From assembly GCA_009760855.2 (NCBI GenBank), contig WPIO01000117.1, forward strand, positions 80,001 through 144,000: a stretch of 64,000 nucleotides of DNA. The letters run 5' to 3'. The position numbers were made by a program, and so were the translations under genes. This DNA is from Cristatella mucedo. Its lineage: Eukaryota; Bryozoa; Phylactolaemata; Cristatellidae. This document shows, one piece after another, positions 22,800 to 34,809 of the stretch; the stretch's first letter is position 1, and every line of letters starts with the position of its first letter. The notes beneath the pieces are model-generated. The model made no database searches. It worked only from the letters and a program-made list of their open reading frames with translations, and was not told where the DNA came from.

Positions 22800-23663
22800 C
22801 TCAGATAGTTCTTCCCAACAATGCAGACAATTTCAATATTTCTTTAGAGGACTGCCTCTCCTGACATATTGAAGATCTGGGAACTGGTGATGAGAGCACC
22901 AATCCCAAGATGAAGTTCAAGAAAAAAAAGAGAACGAGTCCTGTAAGGACGCTATTTCTATTGCATCATTAGTTTTATTATTATTGCTATCAAGAAATAT
23001 ATCAGAATGATCAACGTCAGATGATCTTGATTTCGAGGTACCTCTGCACCCATCTAGAAGCAGCAACCTGCTACTCAGACTTTTCTTAGTTTTCTCCTTT
23101 TAGTGATATCGTTGCATGCTCTCGTACCATGATTTATATTATATATATTCATTTGTTGTTTTCCTTGCTACTTCATAAGCGTTCGCATTAGCTTGGCGTA
23201 CCGTTGTTTGTCGTGGCGCTATTAGTTGCAACCTATACAAGCTGGCACGCTCCTTTTGCGAAACCTTTCCGCTAACCACAATTCTCGTGCAATTTGTGAA
23301 GCGCTTACTGGCCTTTTGGCGTGGAGATCAAGTAGGTGACCACGGGCGAGGTGCGTGGATCTGCACGGACCTGCTCACTTGCTTGACTCACCTATCTAAT
23401 GATCTCAAGCATCTGCTCGCTGCGTGCCAAATCAGGCGTTGGTCTAAGCAGAGTTCCGTAGTACTTGTTTCCCCTTGTGTCACAGAGTAGCTTGTCTCTG
23501 ACATTAGGTGCGAGTACACTAAGGAAGTCATTTTGGGTTGAGGAGACAGATAAGAGACAAATAACTGTGGATTCTTTCTGGCTAGTTCTGCGCTTCCGGC
23601 ACAGCCTTCGCAAGACAACCACCCAATGAGCAATGGCTAAGCAGTGGCGGCCCGTGTGAGGGG
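22800..23663 (+). repeat. Dispersed repeat R, copy 2
   Basis: Second copy of the repeat at 3989-4950. Closely similar from GATCTGCACGGACCTGCTCA to GTGGCGGCCCGTGTGAGGG, including GGAAGTCATTTTGG and TTCTTTCTGGCTAGTTCTGC. It lacks the internal duplication of copy 1. Confidence 0.7.
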
Positions 23664-23869
23664 CGGGGCGGCACGGCGAGGTGCCATGATAGCTTGCATT
23701 CGCGCCGCGAATGCTTCTTGTTGCCTGCCACTTTGTTTCCAGTCGTAGCGGCGGTAGCGGAGGCCGCAGCTGCTCGTCTGCTGCTTGCCGCTATGCAGCC
23801 ACTGTTGTTGTGACGGCTGAGGAAGGGTGCTCGGCTCGGACGCTTCGACCGCGGGCATTTCGGTCCGGA

Positions 23870-25542
23870 AGTTTAGAAGAATTTTTGAAGTTTCGAAAGA
23901 GTAAGAAGAAAAATAACCTACAAGCCCTAAACTAACACGCAAGCAGCTCTCATTCTGCGCAATGCAACTGCTCACCGACGCAACCTCGAAGATGACATCC
24001 TTGAAGAGTTCAAATCTATGAAGATTCTCCACCTTTCACCTAGCACATCTCCTATCCTGCAGCCCAAGGACGAGCAGGCGATCTTTGATTTCAAGAAGCT
24101 CTTCTTCATCGTCTCCAGCTCCTGCTCGGCCGCCGCTGTGACGTGACGGAGAGGAGCACGCAACTCGGCCTTCGAGAGTCCTGAAAGAACCACTATGCCA
24201 TCGGGACATGGATCAGAATTATCGATACGACCTGGCACGGTGTTACAAAGAGGGCCTCGACCTCTGCCTGGACGAAGCTGTAGCCTGCGATTGTGTCTAA
24301 AAGGGACTTTTAGTGACTCGAACACCATGCGGCAGTGGTGGGGGAGATTTTATCCCTCGGCAAGTCCACGGGATTGGACGTGGATGATGATGACGTCAAC
24401 GAGCGCTCATCGAGGAGCACTCCGAACTGAAGCTGACAGCGGAGGAACTAAAGGAGCTACAGACGGAGCAGCGGCGGCGGCGGCGGCGGCAGTTATGTAG
24501 GAAATGAGTGACGCAGGGGAGGTTATCTCTTAAAGTGAGATGAAGGAATTGTGGGGAATGTATGAGAAACTTTCAGACTTTTTTTCAAAAGAACCAATCA
24601 CAAAAAGATGCAACAGAGTGTGCGACGGAGCTATTTAATGACACTTGCCTAACTCTATTCAGAAACACTCTATAAAGGATGATGAAGCAGACCTCACTGG
24701 ACAGGTTTTTATCGAAAACTGCTGCTGGTGAAAGTGAGGAAGGCGTAGCGACAAGGCCAAAATCAGCGAATACGTTCAGTTATTCAGCTATTCATTTCAG
24801 CCTGTCACCTCCAACTCCGTCGGCATATTGAAGTCATCGGATCTACACGGTAAATGTAAATGCTGTACGTTGTACTGAATAAAACCAGTCTATGGAAGCA
24901 TGCTGTGCCTGCGGCTTCTGACGATGTAAGTAGCGAAGCATGCTGACACTAATGTACAGGCCTCATCTGTCGCCAATAGTTAAGCCATTGACGCAGGCCA
25001 ACGTCAGACCACTAATGTTAGTCTCGACATCTGCTGCGATTCGCCGAGCTCTCGTATATGTGCGCGTTGAGAGAAATAAAGAGAGTCTCGTTTACCGCTC
25101 TTGCCGTGCGGTGTCTCCGTAAGACTCCGCAAGAACCAGCGCAGCCGGAGCCACTGTAATACGACACTGATTTGACCCCTCAACAGATCCTAGCCGGAGA
25201 AAGCCTTCTGCTGTGAGTTTTCCAAGATTCTTTCCTGAATTTCTGTGGACATTGCAACATGAATGCTCATAGTAAAGATCACCGTTATCTTGCTGCTGGG
25301 AACGCTTCCTTGGAGAGCTTTGGGGGCTTCTATTGTACTACGTTTCCATTTAATATTCGCTATCTATAAATAAATTTTCAATTTAAAAGCCTGTCACAAA
25401 TAGTCGCGGTGTTTTTGTGGGAGCCGGAAAGGATCAATAAATTTTTGATTCATTTCAACTGGGAAAATTGATTTGACATGCGAGTATTTTGAGTTGCGAG
25501 CTTTGTCGCGAAACGAACTAAACTCGCGTCAATGCACCACTG
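23870..25542 (+). pseudogene. Tigger/pogo-type DNA transposon remnant (copy 2)
   Basis: Plus-strand homologue of copy 1: LRNATAHRRNLEDDILEEFK, a PSTSPILQP block, DEQAIFDFKKLFF, then the C-terminal MKQTSLDRFLSKTAAGE-like segment near 24680, which resembles the family's usual KQTTLDxFF ending. The right terminus is visible: TTGTCGCGAAACGAACTAAA, then GTCAATGCACCACTG at 25528-25542 followed by TA. This matches the complementary Tigger inverted-repeat end and a TA target. The 5' end is truncated near 23870. The frame is broken in several places. Confidence 0.75.
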
Positions 25543-25629
25543 TATACTTAATATATATATATACGCATATCTAATACATACTTAATATATTCTGTGACAT
25601 TAATAAGTGTGTTTCATTTCTGAATCGCC

Positions 25630-25745
25630 CTATTTCATTTCTGAGTCGCCCTAAGAGAACTTCGGCTCTACATGTTCACGGGCTTCATGCATGCCGCAGT
25701 GCCCGAGCGCGAAACCTCAGTGATCAAAGGCGAGCACGTTACAAA
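25630..25745 (-). mobile_element. tRNA-derived SINE (family 1), diverged
   Basis: Retains CGCCCTAAGAGAACTTCGGCTC (tail hairpin), GGGCTTCATGCATGCC, a degraded B box (GTGCCCGAGCGCGAAACCTC) and GGCGAGCACGTTA of the A box. Confidence 0.6.
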
Positions 25746-26600
25746 ATGTAGCCAATGCCCGTATATTCGCACAATGGAGACTTGAGGTATTTTTCCATGT
25801 TTCTGCGAAGCGCTGATGGTGGTATCAGAAAAAGCAGACAGGTGTAATGTTCCTCTACTTCTTACAGAGATTGCTTGGGCAGGTGTTATTGAGTACTGCG
25901 CCTCAATGTTATAGCCATCCCATGCCATATGAATAGATCTTTGTGCGGCAGTCTGTAGTAACTTAGCGCTCGCCCTCTTGTCGCCATGTTGTCACTACAG
26001 CAACCAGCGTTTGTTGGCGGCTGGCTATCGTAGCACTATCGCGAAAGGAGGGCGGAGCTTATATGCTCATATAATATACTTACTCATTTACATACTTAGT
26101 TTATATACTTTATAAGACTTAATTTAATTACTTTATATACTTTATAAGATTTAATCAATTATATACATTACTCATTTATATAATCATTTCACGTTAATGC
26201 AAGCCTTACGGGAAGAGGGCGCGTGAGTTCAGCTATGACCTGGATGCTATCCCTGGATAGTTCTTAGTTGCTGCAGCCCACGTCAGAACAGCACAATATC
26301 CGGTGAAAATCGTAGACAAAAACCCATACTGCTAAGACCCGCTGTAAGAATATCTGTTTATTATTTCTGACCGTAGCGCGTAATGCATTACATGCATTAA
26401 TACATCTAAGAACTTGATGCTTACGCGGCAACGGATTGCTTATACTCGAGCTGCCGCGGCAGCTGTCAGATAGCGTTGGGAAGCTTCCAAGTCTTGCATG
26501 CCAGCCTCGCAACTTACGTCTTCAACTGTCAAGTACGCCACATCCTGTTCGCAACATCCGGATGCGGATGCGCGAAACATTTCTATTCACAGAAACTTGG
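25746..26600. other. No gene; AT-rich tandem near 26080-26180
   Basis: Unassigned sequence with irregular TTTATATACTTTATAAGA repeats around 26090-26160. Confidence 0.5.
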
Positions 26601-26604
26601 AGAA

Positions 26605-26755
26605 ACGCCGAGCTGATTTGGTCTGGCGGTTAAGGTGCTCGCCCCGACCAAGGTCTGACTGAGGTCGTGGGCTCGAACCCCGAGGCATATGTAAAGTGCC
26701 TGAATTGAGATTACGTTCTCTTGGGGCGCTATATAAATGAATTATATAAATGAAT
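26605..26755 (+). mobile_element. tRNA-derived SINE (family 1), good copy
   Basis: GGTCTGGCGGTTAAGGTGCT (A box), GTCGTGGGCTCGAACCCCG (B box), CATATGTAAAGTGCCTGAA, GAGATTACGTTCTCTTGGGG, GCGCTATATAAATGAATT. The best-preserved copy with a canonical tRNA-like B box. Confidence 0.85.
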
Positions 26756-26974
26756 GATGTACATTAGAAACGCTCCTGCCTCCGACGCTTCTGACTCTCT
26801 CTCTCTCGTCGACATTTTAGGGAGGATTTGCCGTATCCAGCCAAAGTACGCCCCTCAGCACGCATAGTCTCTTCCGCTTTAGGCACGTATGCATATATGA
26901 GCAACTGAAAATTTCAAGCAAGGCGTGCGAATCAAGGGAATTCATTGGAAATTTATCTCGGGGAGCCCTTTTGG

Positions 26975-27270
26975 ATATTACCTCTCTACGCAACGACAAC
27001 TGCTCTCCTGCTGCCGACTATGGCTCATCCTTTTCAGCGGTCCTGAGCTGCTAATTCCATGCTACTCACTACCTCAACTGCTCTCCTGACTCTGCTATGC
27101 TTCCCACTTTCTCTTTGTTGCATGTGTGAGACGAAGTCTGTTGGCCGCCGAATGCGTACCGAAAGCCGCTTACGCTGTGAGTGTGCTGTACAAAACTCTC
27201 CTGCGTTACACCCACATGGTCTTTATGACTTTGTGGAGTTACAGACAGAGATACATTACAGTACATTGCT
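26975..27270 (+). mobile_element. LINE B 3' UTR fragment (B4)
   Basis: Starts in the AACGACAACTGCTCTCCTGC region and runs through the ETKSVG-type block (GAGACGAAGTCTGTTGGC) to GTGGAGTTACAGACAGAG with a CATTA-type tail. Confidence 0.8.
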
Positions 27271-27689
27271 AGGTGCTCAGTAAATGATTCCCTTACTTTT
27301 ATTGGATACTGCTCGCTCGTACCTAGAGCCTTGGCGACCTGAACCGCGACCTTGACCTTGGCTGAGGTCGTGCATCTTGCCTATCGAGGAAAATTAATAA
27401 TATCTACGAAATGTGAACGTATGGCTTTAAAATTTACGGCGCTCACCTTGCTAGTTCAATTACCTCGAAATAAGTAATTCGGCCTTTGCTTACTTAGCCT
27501 TTAATACTCATTGTTTTGAACCGAATTTCTGTCTGGCCATTTGCAGATGCTATACAGAAATCGTCACCAAAGCATGATTAGTGGTATCATGCGCAAATTG
27601 TAATAAGCGTAACGTAGTAAGATGTGACATGCGCATGATGTTCATGTAGATATAGTTAGTAGACAGCAGGCAAAGTTTCAGCTCGCATA

Positions 27690-28110
27690 GACACAACAAA
27701 GGCGTATCACAAGGTCCCATTAAATTTTGCTGTAAACAGACGCTTATTTTAAGCTTCTTCTTAAACGCAAACTAAGCGTCAGAGGATGCTGAGACGTTGG
27801 TCGGGAGTGAGTCACCGTCGGCTTTGGGAACACATGAAATAAAGGCATGATCTCCAAAGGTTTTGAGGTTCGCACTAGGCATAGCTAAATGAGTAGAGTC
27901 AGAACAGTAGGTGGTACCTTGCTTGGCCTGGAAAGGTTATATTTCTGATAGGTAAGCTGGAGCCATAGAATAAAGGGACCTAAAAGTGAGTGACAAAACC
28001 TTGCAGTCGCTACCGTGCTTGATTGAAAGCCAGTGCAGGTCTACGAGTGGGTCCACGGCACCTGCAGGTCTACCTGATGTGGCAACTGCGACGCTAGCGA
28101 CAGACAAGCC
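27690..28110 (-). pseudogene. LINE A 3' fragment (A4)
   Basis: Minus-strand copy of the family A RT end, diverged: complements of CACAAGGTCCCATTAAAT, GTTGGTCGGGAGTGAG, TAAGCTGGAGCCATAGAATA, GGACCTAAAAGTGAGTGACA and GCCAGTGCAGGTC are present. Frames are broken. A 20-bp stretch near the DLHWLP codons is duplicated (ACCTGCAGGTCTACC). Confidence 0.75.
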
Positions 28111-28619
28111 GAGATGCAGATTTTTGCACTAACTGAATTATAGCCTATGGAAAATCAATATGTCATAATATAAAGTTTATCAAATTTAACTGGGCATATG
28201 AAGTAATAGTTAGTCAGTTTTAGTTTGAGCTTCGGAGTGAGTGGTAACGTATGGCTGTTGCATTGTTCACGTTTGGCCATCGGCGGCTATCAACGGGACC
28301 GCTCTGCTTTAGAAATATTAAATTTGTATATTAGGGTATGGATAGTCTCTGATACTGAGGTGTTCGGCAACCGCTGATATACCAGCGTGTAATGGTGCAT
28401 ACACGGAGACTTATTAGCCTCAAAGTTTTTTGAAGCACCGTGTTCTAACCGTGGTTTTCGCCCCTACGGTAAGAGAAGTATCCACTACGAGGTTTGCACT
28501 TGTAGCCGTAGACACAAGTCCAGAAGCTGCTGTAGCATGCTTCGATCATTTAGAGAATTCAGAAATAGTGTTTCACTCCTAAAGGTCATTCGAAGTCATA
28601 CTGTTCTATTCTCAAAATT

Positions 28620-29018
28620 ATACCTCGTACAAACCTTAAATCCTTTGGAGACCGTGCATTTAGTTCGTATGCTCCCAAAGCCTGGAACTCCCTCCCGACC
28701 TGCGTCAGAACATCCCATGACCTGACCACATTTAAAAGGAACTTAAAAACACACCTATTTAGGACAGCATTTAGTGAGTCCCTGTGATTCGTCCTTGATG
28801 TGCTTATGCGTGCTGACACTGTGAATGCTGCCACTAACCACATTTGCATGCTGACCCTGTGCATGTCACCCTTAACCATATTATTTATTTTCCTTGTTTT
28901 TCAATCATGATTTTACTTACCATTCAATTGCATTTCCCTTTGCAGCAAATCCAAAGCGCCTAGAAAGAGATTAGGTTCTCTGAGGGCGCTTTATCAAGTG
29001 CATTATTATTATTATTAC
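28620..29018 (+). mobile_element. LINE A 3' fragment (A5)
   Basis: Begins at the YLVQTLNPLETVH codons and runs through APKAWNSLP, LKTHLFRTAF, the 3' UTR and hairpin tail to (ATT)n. Very similar to the copy at 1-533, so relatively young. Confidence 0.85.
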
Positions 29019-29361
29019 AACATTTGTTACTGTATCACTGAGCATTGCTCCCAACGTTTGCCTTTCGATATTGATGGTTATAAGTTATGAACTTAAGGAG
29101 CTGTAATAAAGAAAATGTATAGGACATTTGGATCAGGGCTACGCTGGACTTGAGACCAAATTGCGGTAAAGTACTTTGCGCTAGTAGCTTAAGAGATGTT
29201 GTTATATCCTCACAGTAAGTGAGCATGTGACTAAATTATTTCGTACATTTATACAGCGCGTCCTTGTACCTTTTCAGAGCCTAAAGTTGAAGCTCAGGTG
29301 AAGATTGGGTGGTGCTTTCGTAAATAAACCACACTACTGGTTAAAAATATTGTTCTCGATA

Positions 29362-29362
29362 G

Positions 29363-29442
<80 letters not shown>

Positions 29443-29465
29443 TGTGTGTGTGGGGGGGTGTGTGG
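29362..29465. repeat. (TA)n + (TG)n microsatellite
   Basis: TATATA from 29362, then TGTG from about 29388 to 29462 with G-rich interruptions. Confidence 0.95.
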
Positions 29466-29479
29466 ACATGTATATATAT

Positions 29480-29612
29480 TTTTTATTTGTATAGTGCGCT
29501 AGGATAACTCAATCTCTATTCAGGCACTTAACGTATGCCTCGGGGCTCGAGCCCAAGATCTCAGCCAGATCTTGGTCGGGGCTAAAACCTTAACCATGGG
29601 CTGTATAGGCCA
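29480..29612 (-). mobile_element. tRNA-derived SINE (family 1)
   Basis: Tail ATTTGTATAGTGCGCTAGGA, ACTCAATCTCTATTC, B box GGGGCTCGAGCCCAAGAT, CTTGGTCGGGGC and ACCTTAACCATGGG (A box). Confidence 0.75.
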
Positions 29613-29867
29613 ATGTATATGGCTGGAACACTCTGAACCGGACGCCAGCAGTGATTTCAAGTCAATAACTATTCTTAGGGCTTCAACCTAATGACTTGCG
29701 CTGCGTTGGGGCGTGGGTAGCATGTGCCACCGTGCTAAATGGAACAGACCGTTCCGTGTAAACGACGCGGCGGCGAAAATGATAGTATTGCGTGCGCGAG
29801 CTCATCGCTGCCCGGCTCTGCTACCGTTAGCACGCCCGCGCGCGGCGCCGCGTATACCGCGTCAATG

Positions 29868-30000
29868 TCTTTTAATAATAATAATAATAATAATGCACTT
29901 GATAAAGCGCCCCCAGAGAGCTCAAACTCTTTCTAGGCGCTTTAAATTGTCTGCAAAGGAAAATGCAATAGAATGGTGAGTAGTATCACGCTTTTCTGAC
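29868..30000 (-). mobile_element. LINE A 3' tail fragment
   Basis: (TAA)n then GCACTTGATAAAGCGCCC, the hairpin complement and CTAGGCGCTTTAAA. Minus-strand, tail only. Confidence 0.75.
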
Positions 30001-30284
30001 AGTAGGGCACCTCGTCGTCTGACGACAGCTCTAGCCGTGATTCTCACGACTATCCCCGCGCGGGCTAGCGAACGTGGCTTCCGCGAGCTTCACTCCTGGC
30101 AGTACCGGCGTACTAGATTCACTTCAGCAGCCGCTAGAGGGCGCTCTTCAAGCATGAGTCACCTGCGAGCGCTCGGCGCTCAGAAAGCCGCTCGCCCTGT
30201 CGCTTCCGGCGATCAACTGATCACGCATCTCGTGAAAGGCGTGCGATCTTAAAAAAAGACTATTAGCTGAGTGAACGGCCTCTA

Positions 30285-30425
30285 GTGTCTAGCGCAGCGG
30301 AAGAACTTTAAGGGCCACCGCCGCTGCTTGCAGCAGTTGGTAATAAAGGATCGCCCATTGCAAAAAGGATTCGAACCCTCTACCTCGGTCACAAAGAGTG
30401 AGTGACTTACCTCCTAGGCTATAAA
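30285..30425 (-). mobile_element. tRNA-derived SINE (family 2)
   Basis: A second tRNA-like SINE. Read on the minus strand: AGGTAAGTCACTCACTCTTTG, a B box GAGGGTTCGAATCC, GGGCGATCCTTTATTACC, then GCTGCAAGCAGCGGCGG. Related copies lie at 41069-41245 (plus) and 58752-58935 (minus). Confidence 0.65.
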
Positions 30426-30782
30426 GGCCCTGCAGAGACGTACTAATAGCTCGCTGCAGTGGCCTAATGGCTTTTCTCGGTAGCCCAGCTAAAATGGAAT
30501 TGCGGTAATTTAGCCAAGACAGAACCGGAGAGCTGGTCAAATTTTTTTACAAGCCGTCGTAGTAGACAGTCCATAATCTTAGCTAGCAATTGGGCTAGCT
30601 GTGGAGGCAATATTCTTAACGAAGCTTTTAAAATTAAGGCAGCAGTCAAAGACGAAGGATAAATTTCGAGCACACGTGACAGTCGCACAGCAGCATCACC
30701 TATTAGAAGAGCAAGATCTTATAGTCAAGCCACACGCTTTGGGTGTCCTATGAGTGGCAGTTTCGTTTGATCGAAGCCATTT

Positions 30783-30885
30783 ATAATAATAATAATAAGA
30801 ATATATCTGTATGAGATAACTTAATCTCTTTCCAGGAACCTTACATATGCTGCAAAGGAAGCATGATCTTAGGTTTATGGTTAGT
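30783..30885 (-). mobile_element. LINE A tail nested in LINE B
   Basis: ATAATAATAATAAG followed by GAGATAACTTAATCTCTTTCC and ACATATGCTGCAAAGGAAGC: a diverged minus-strand family A tail located between the RT motif C and thumb segments of the LINE B copy. Family A therefore inserted after B5. Confidence 0.65.
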
Positions 30886-32888
30886 TAGTTAAAGGAAAGA
30901 TTGCCGACGTACCGGATCAAATGTCTGTAAGGCGAGCATCCAGTTCATTAGCCGTTGCAGCAAACTCCGACGGTTAAAAGGAAAAATACAGGTGAGTAGG
31001 GATACGTAAAAGTGACAGCCTGTTCCATGCGTCCGAATAACTTTTACCGGAGGCTCGTTATAAATGAAGAGCGGCAAAGGACGGAGGACGGACTCTTGAG
31101 GGATTCCGCGCGTGGCTGGTCTGGTGAATGAGACCAGACTGGACCCCTCATGACACGGATTGAATACGACCAGACAAGTGCGATTTGAATCACGCACGTG
31201 CATCGTCGGCAAGAGCAGTCGTTGCTCTTAATAGTTCAAGAAGAAAGAGTGTCAAGACGATAGTGTCGAAGGCAGCTGATATATCTGGCCTCCGGGCTAG
31301 CACACGTGAACTTCTCGTCATCGCTGCTGCATAGGATGTCTCTTGCCACACGGAGGAGAGCAGTTTCAGTGTAGTGGTGTCACTTGTGCCCCACTGAAAT
31401 TTTCTCTGACAATATTTTCTTTTAATGTGTACCGCAAGCTGCTTAACGCCAACAATTTCGAGAAATCTGCAGGTAAAGACCGCAGAGGGGATTGTATAGG
31501 GTCTTCAGGAGACGAGCTTTCTTTTTACTAGACTTCATTAAGGTAGCAACATTCTATTCAGAAACCTCAAAAACTTCTAAAGGAAGATTACAGGTTGCGA
31601 CTAAATAATTGTTTTAGCCGGAGGGGCTTTATGGAGGCCCGAATGTGTGCAATTTTTTTTAGTGAACAAACTGCAGACATGTCAGCCGATAAGTTTATAT
31701 CTGGGGAGTGAAACCTCTCAGATATGACCAGGAAATTGCTTACCGTCTTATAAATCTGTTTTGGGTCCGATTGGCAGGATGTTTTCGAGTGAAAAAAAGC
31801 CCCGGCTTTTCTAAGCTTCCGGGTATAAAGACTCGAAGTAAGTGTTTGAAATTGGCTAGATCTTCATCATATCCAGACTTCTCAAAGCGGCGCTCAAGCC
31901 GGTGCTTAACGCGGCAAATCTTTTAAAGTTCTTTTTGTAAATTTAGAGGAATCTTGGTGGCTCTGTACATGGGCAGAATGTGGGGCGGGGGGGGGGGGCT
32001 CGCTCATCAAAGGCACTCCTAAGTGTCGTAATCACTGCATCGGTTAGGTTATCGAGGTCTGCATCGGTCGAGTCTGGGTGCAGATAAAAAGACCTGCCTC
32101 GCAGATAGATTTCAAAAAAAAATTCTCCGGGTCAATGCATTTTATGTTTCTTCACCGGAAAAACTCGACGTTACACTGCACGTACGATAGAACAGGGCAA
32201 GCAAACTAGACTGAGCACTGATCTGAGAGAATCAGCAGGCAAACAACAAGGTCAGCGGGGCAGACATTCGTAGAGATAACGAGATCCAGGATATTGCCAC
32301 CGACGTGAGTGGTATGATTAACGTGTTGGACCAAACCAAAATTCTCAAGATATGAGAGGACCTGGCTGTTGCAAGGGCCATCAACGTGAATGTTGACGTC
32401 TCCTGCAATCAGTAAAGGCCCTGTCACACACAAATATTTTAGTGATCACTTCGAAAACTCCTCCATAAACAAGGTTAGACAGCCAGGAGGTTGGTAGATC
32501 ACAGCAGCGAGAGGCGTGGTCATTGATGGGGATCAAGTTGCCACTGATTCAAGCGATGGCCCATGCGAAAACCGTAGATCTTATAGCCAAACTATTCACG
32601 AACAACAATAGCAACCCTGCCGCCAACCTCGTCAGATTTGGCGAACTGTAAGAATGAGAACCCGGCGGGGTGATCTCAGACACGCTGCCATCAAAGCAGA
32701 GCGTCATCCATATCTCGGTCTGCAGAAATGCATCTAGCTTCTCCTGGACAGCCTGATCACGGATAAGTTGCCCCTTGGTTTTTCAGTGAGCAGACATTTA
32801 ACCGGCGGATATTATGGTGTTTTTGCATGCCTGCGGGTGGCCAACTAGAATCAGTGGAGCGGCAGCATGTTTAACATTGCGACGGTAA

Positions 32889-32917
32889 GGCCAGGTAAAT
32901 AGTTCATTTACCTGGCC
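32889..32917. repeat. Perfect 12-bp-arm hairpin
   Basis: GGCCAGGTAAAT, 5-base spacer AGTTC, ATTTACCTGGCC, at the 5' edge of the LINE B copy. Confidence 0.9.
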
Positions 32918-32924
32918 GTATAAT

Positions 32925-34700
32925 GCTCTCCAGTGAAGTAAAAACTGCGGGACGCCGGTTAAGTGGTTTGCATGCTAGACGGCATGTGGCCGGTCTGGAG
33001 GACACTGTGCCTACGAATTTAACTGGAACCTTAGTAACTGCCGACTTTTCAGAATATGCTGAGGCACGGCGAGTGAGCTACTACCACGAGTGCTATTCAG
33101 CGCTTTAAACTTCCTGGACGTAGTGTTTATAGCCGAGCGGTTGATAGGGCAAATGCAGGATGCAGGGAGGTTGTTACCTGACCTGCCGAAGAAGGCCGGT
33201 CGGTAGGTAGTTAATAGTTAGTGGCCACATCGCACCTTATGCTAAGCAGGTACAGAAGCGAAGCCAGGGAGGTGGCAGCTGCCACCTACCCGGCCTGGTA
33301 GGTGGGAGCCGAGACTGACACCCGGTCGGGCGGCCAGCGGCCGCTCGCTTGCACGGCGGCTGGCCCCTTGGTGCTCGGCGAGGCGGCGCGACTCCCTCAG
33401 GCGCGGGGGGGGACGCCCCGCAGACCCCTTTTTACAGAGGGTCTCCGCCCCGCAGACCCCCGTGCCACGTGGCGCTCCAATTCTGACTTCGCATCTGAAG
33501 TCCTGTTTTGAGTAGCATATCCGAGGACAGCTCATGAACAATCGCAGCCAATATATCAGCGACATATCACACGGTATTTAGAAAAAGTTAAGTAAAGGTT
33601 CTTTCTAAGGGATCCTATTGTGCTGTTTGGCTTTATTTCATCATCGCGGTGATGTCACCCTCCGCATCGTACAAACGCCGTAAATACTATAATTCTAGTC
33701 GCCCTGTGATTAGACGCAGTCTACCCGTTCAGTTTTGATCTAGAAAAATGCAGAAGATTCAGAATTGTCCGATCAAGATATGCTTAAGCTGTCAGAGAAA
33801 TCGCCGTGAGGTAATAGAAAACTGAGACACGAGCTTCGCGGCCACTTCAAACGTTCACTTTTTACCGGGCACCGTTAAAAGCTAACGTGTAAAACGAGCG
33901 CCATTCGACCGGAACCTCATTTTGTTTGTGCGGCAGAGCAGGCCGCCTCACTACTCCAGCGGCTCGCGATGCCTTCGGGCGCCACCCGAACGGGCCAATC
34001 ACAATGCTGTCTGCTCGTGGGGCTCATACAGCTAGCTACCATTCAGCCGAAACACGCCCAGAAGCACCCTAATTTTAAGCTACGACAGGGTATAGCAGGC
34101 TGGCCTACCGGCGCTGGCTGTTCAGCTCAATTAAACAGCGAAATTCCGAGCGAATGCACGTCGCTCGGCAGTCTTGCATTCAAGGAATACAGCAGTTCTA
34201 TTCAGGCTTGTACTACAGTGTTTGCGTATTAATATATACTACACCTTAATATATTTATCACAGACGTTGATTTCACTAAAATCAACGAGCTGCCTTTTAT
34301 TTCCAAAGTTCCTACAACAGTCTGCGACAGCGAAGAGAGCTTGGTTGACATGTTCGAGCTTCAACCTTGACCTGCTCGAGATTTGACTTTGACGCTCGAG
34401 CTTCTGCGGGTCAATGGCACGGCTAGCAAGCCTGCCATTAGCACGAGAGCGATGGCAGGCAGGGGGCAGCAGCAGCAGCCGTCTGTACGCGGCCGTTTCC
34501 GTGCACGCTGATCGCTTTCTTTATTGAACGAGTAACGACAGCCCACAGAACGAACGAACGAAATCGCGTATGCTTATACCAGGCTGTCGCTGCACGAAGG
34601 TGGCGAAGCAGACAAAAATGGCGCTGCCTGCCCCTGGGCAAGGCATAACAACGGCAGTCGTCCAGGACGGACAAAAGGCAGCCGGCCCGAGCCGGGACGA
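32925..34700. other. No recognisable gene
   Basis: A GC-rich patch at 33280-33480 with CGCCCCGCAGACCCC twice, a 'TACC/GGTA'-rich stretch near 33160-33300, otherwise unassigned. Confidence 0.45.
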
Positions 34701-34709
34701 GAAAGATCT

Positions 34710-34803
<94 letters not shown>

Positions 34804-34807
34804 GAGA
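34710..34807 (+). repeat. (GA)n microsatellite
   Basis: Near-perfect GA, purines on the plus strand. Confidence 0.97.
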
Positions 34808-34809
34808 AT

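Larger units (their letters stand above)
30430..32920 (-). pseudogene. LINE family B, most complete copy (B5): endonuclease + RT
   Basis: Read on the minus strand from about 32.85 kb: an RRLNVCSLKNQG-like start, FAKSDEVGGRVAIVV, then LLIAGDVNIHVDGP and THVGGNILDLVIS with SDQCSV (apurinic-type endonuclease domain: GDxNIHxD and the SDH motif with His replaced by Gln). Further down come RT blocks: GIPQESVLRPLPLFIYNEP (motif B region) and FHFY-like motif C with the catalytic Asp pair lost, then an ILKASLRILPPQL-like thumb and a NYRNSILAGLPRKA stretch. The 3' end is missing; it abuts a family 2 SINE near 30430. Many frameshifts; dead. A family A tail is inserted inside it at 30783-30885. Confidence 0.75.

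Noticed and set aside
26605-26700. Functional tRNA gene
   Set aside because: A and B boxes are tRNA-like, but copies are dispersed with a LINE-type tail and no good acceptor stem; SINE is the better explanation.
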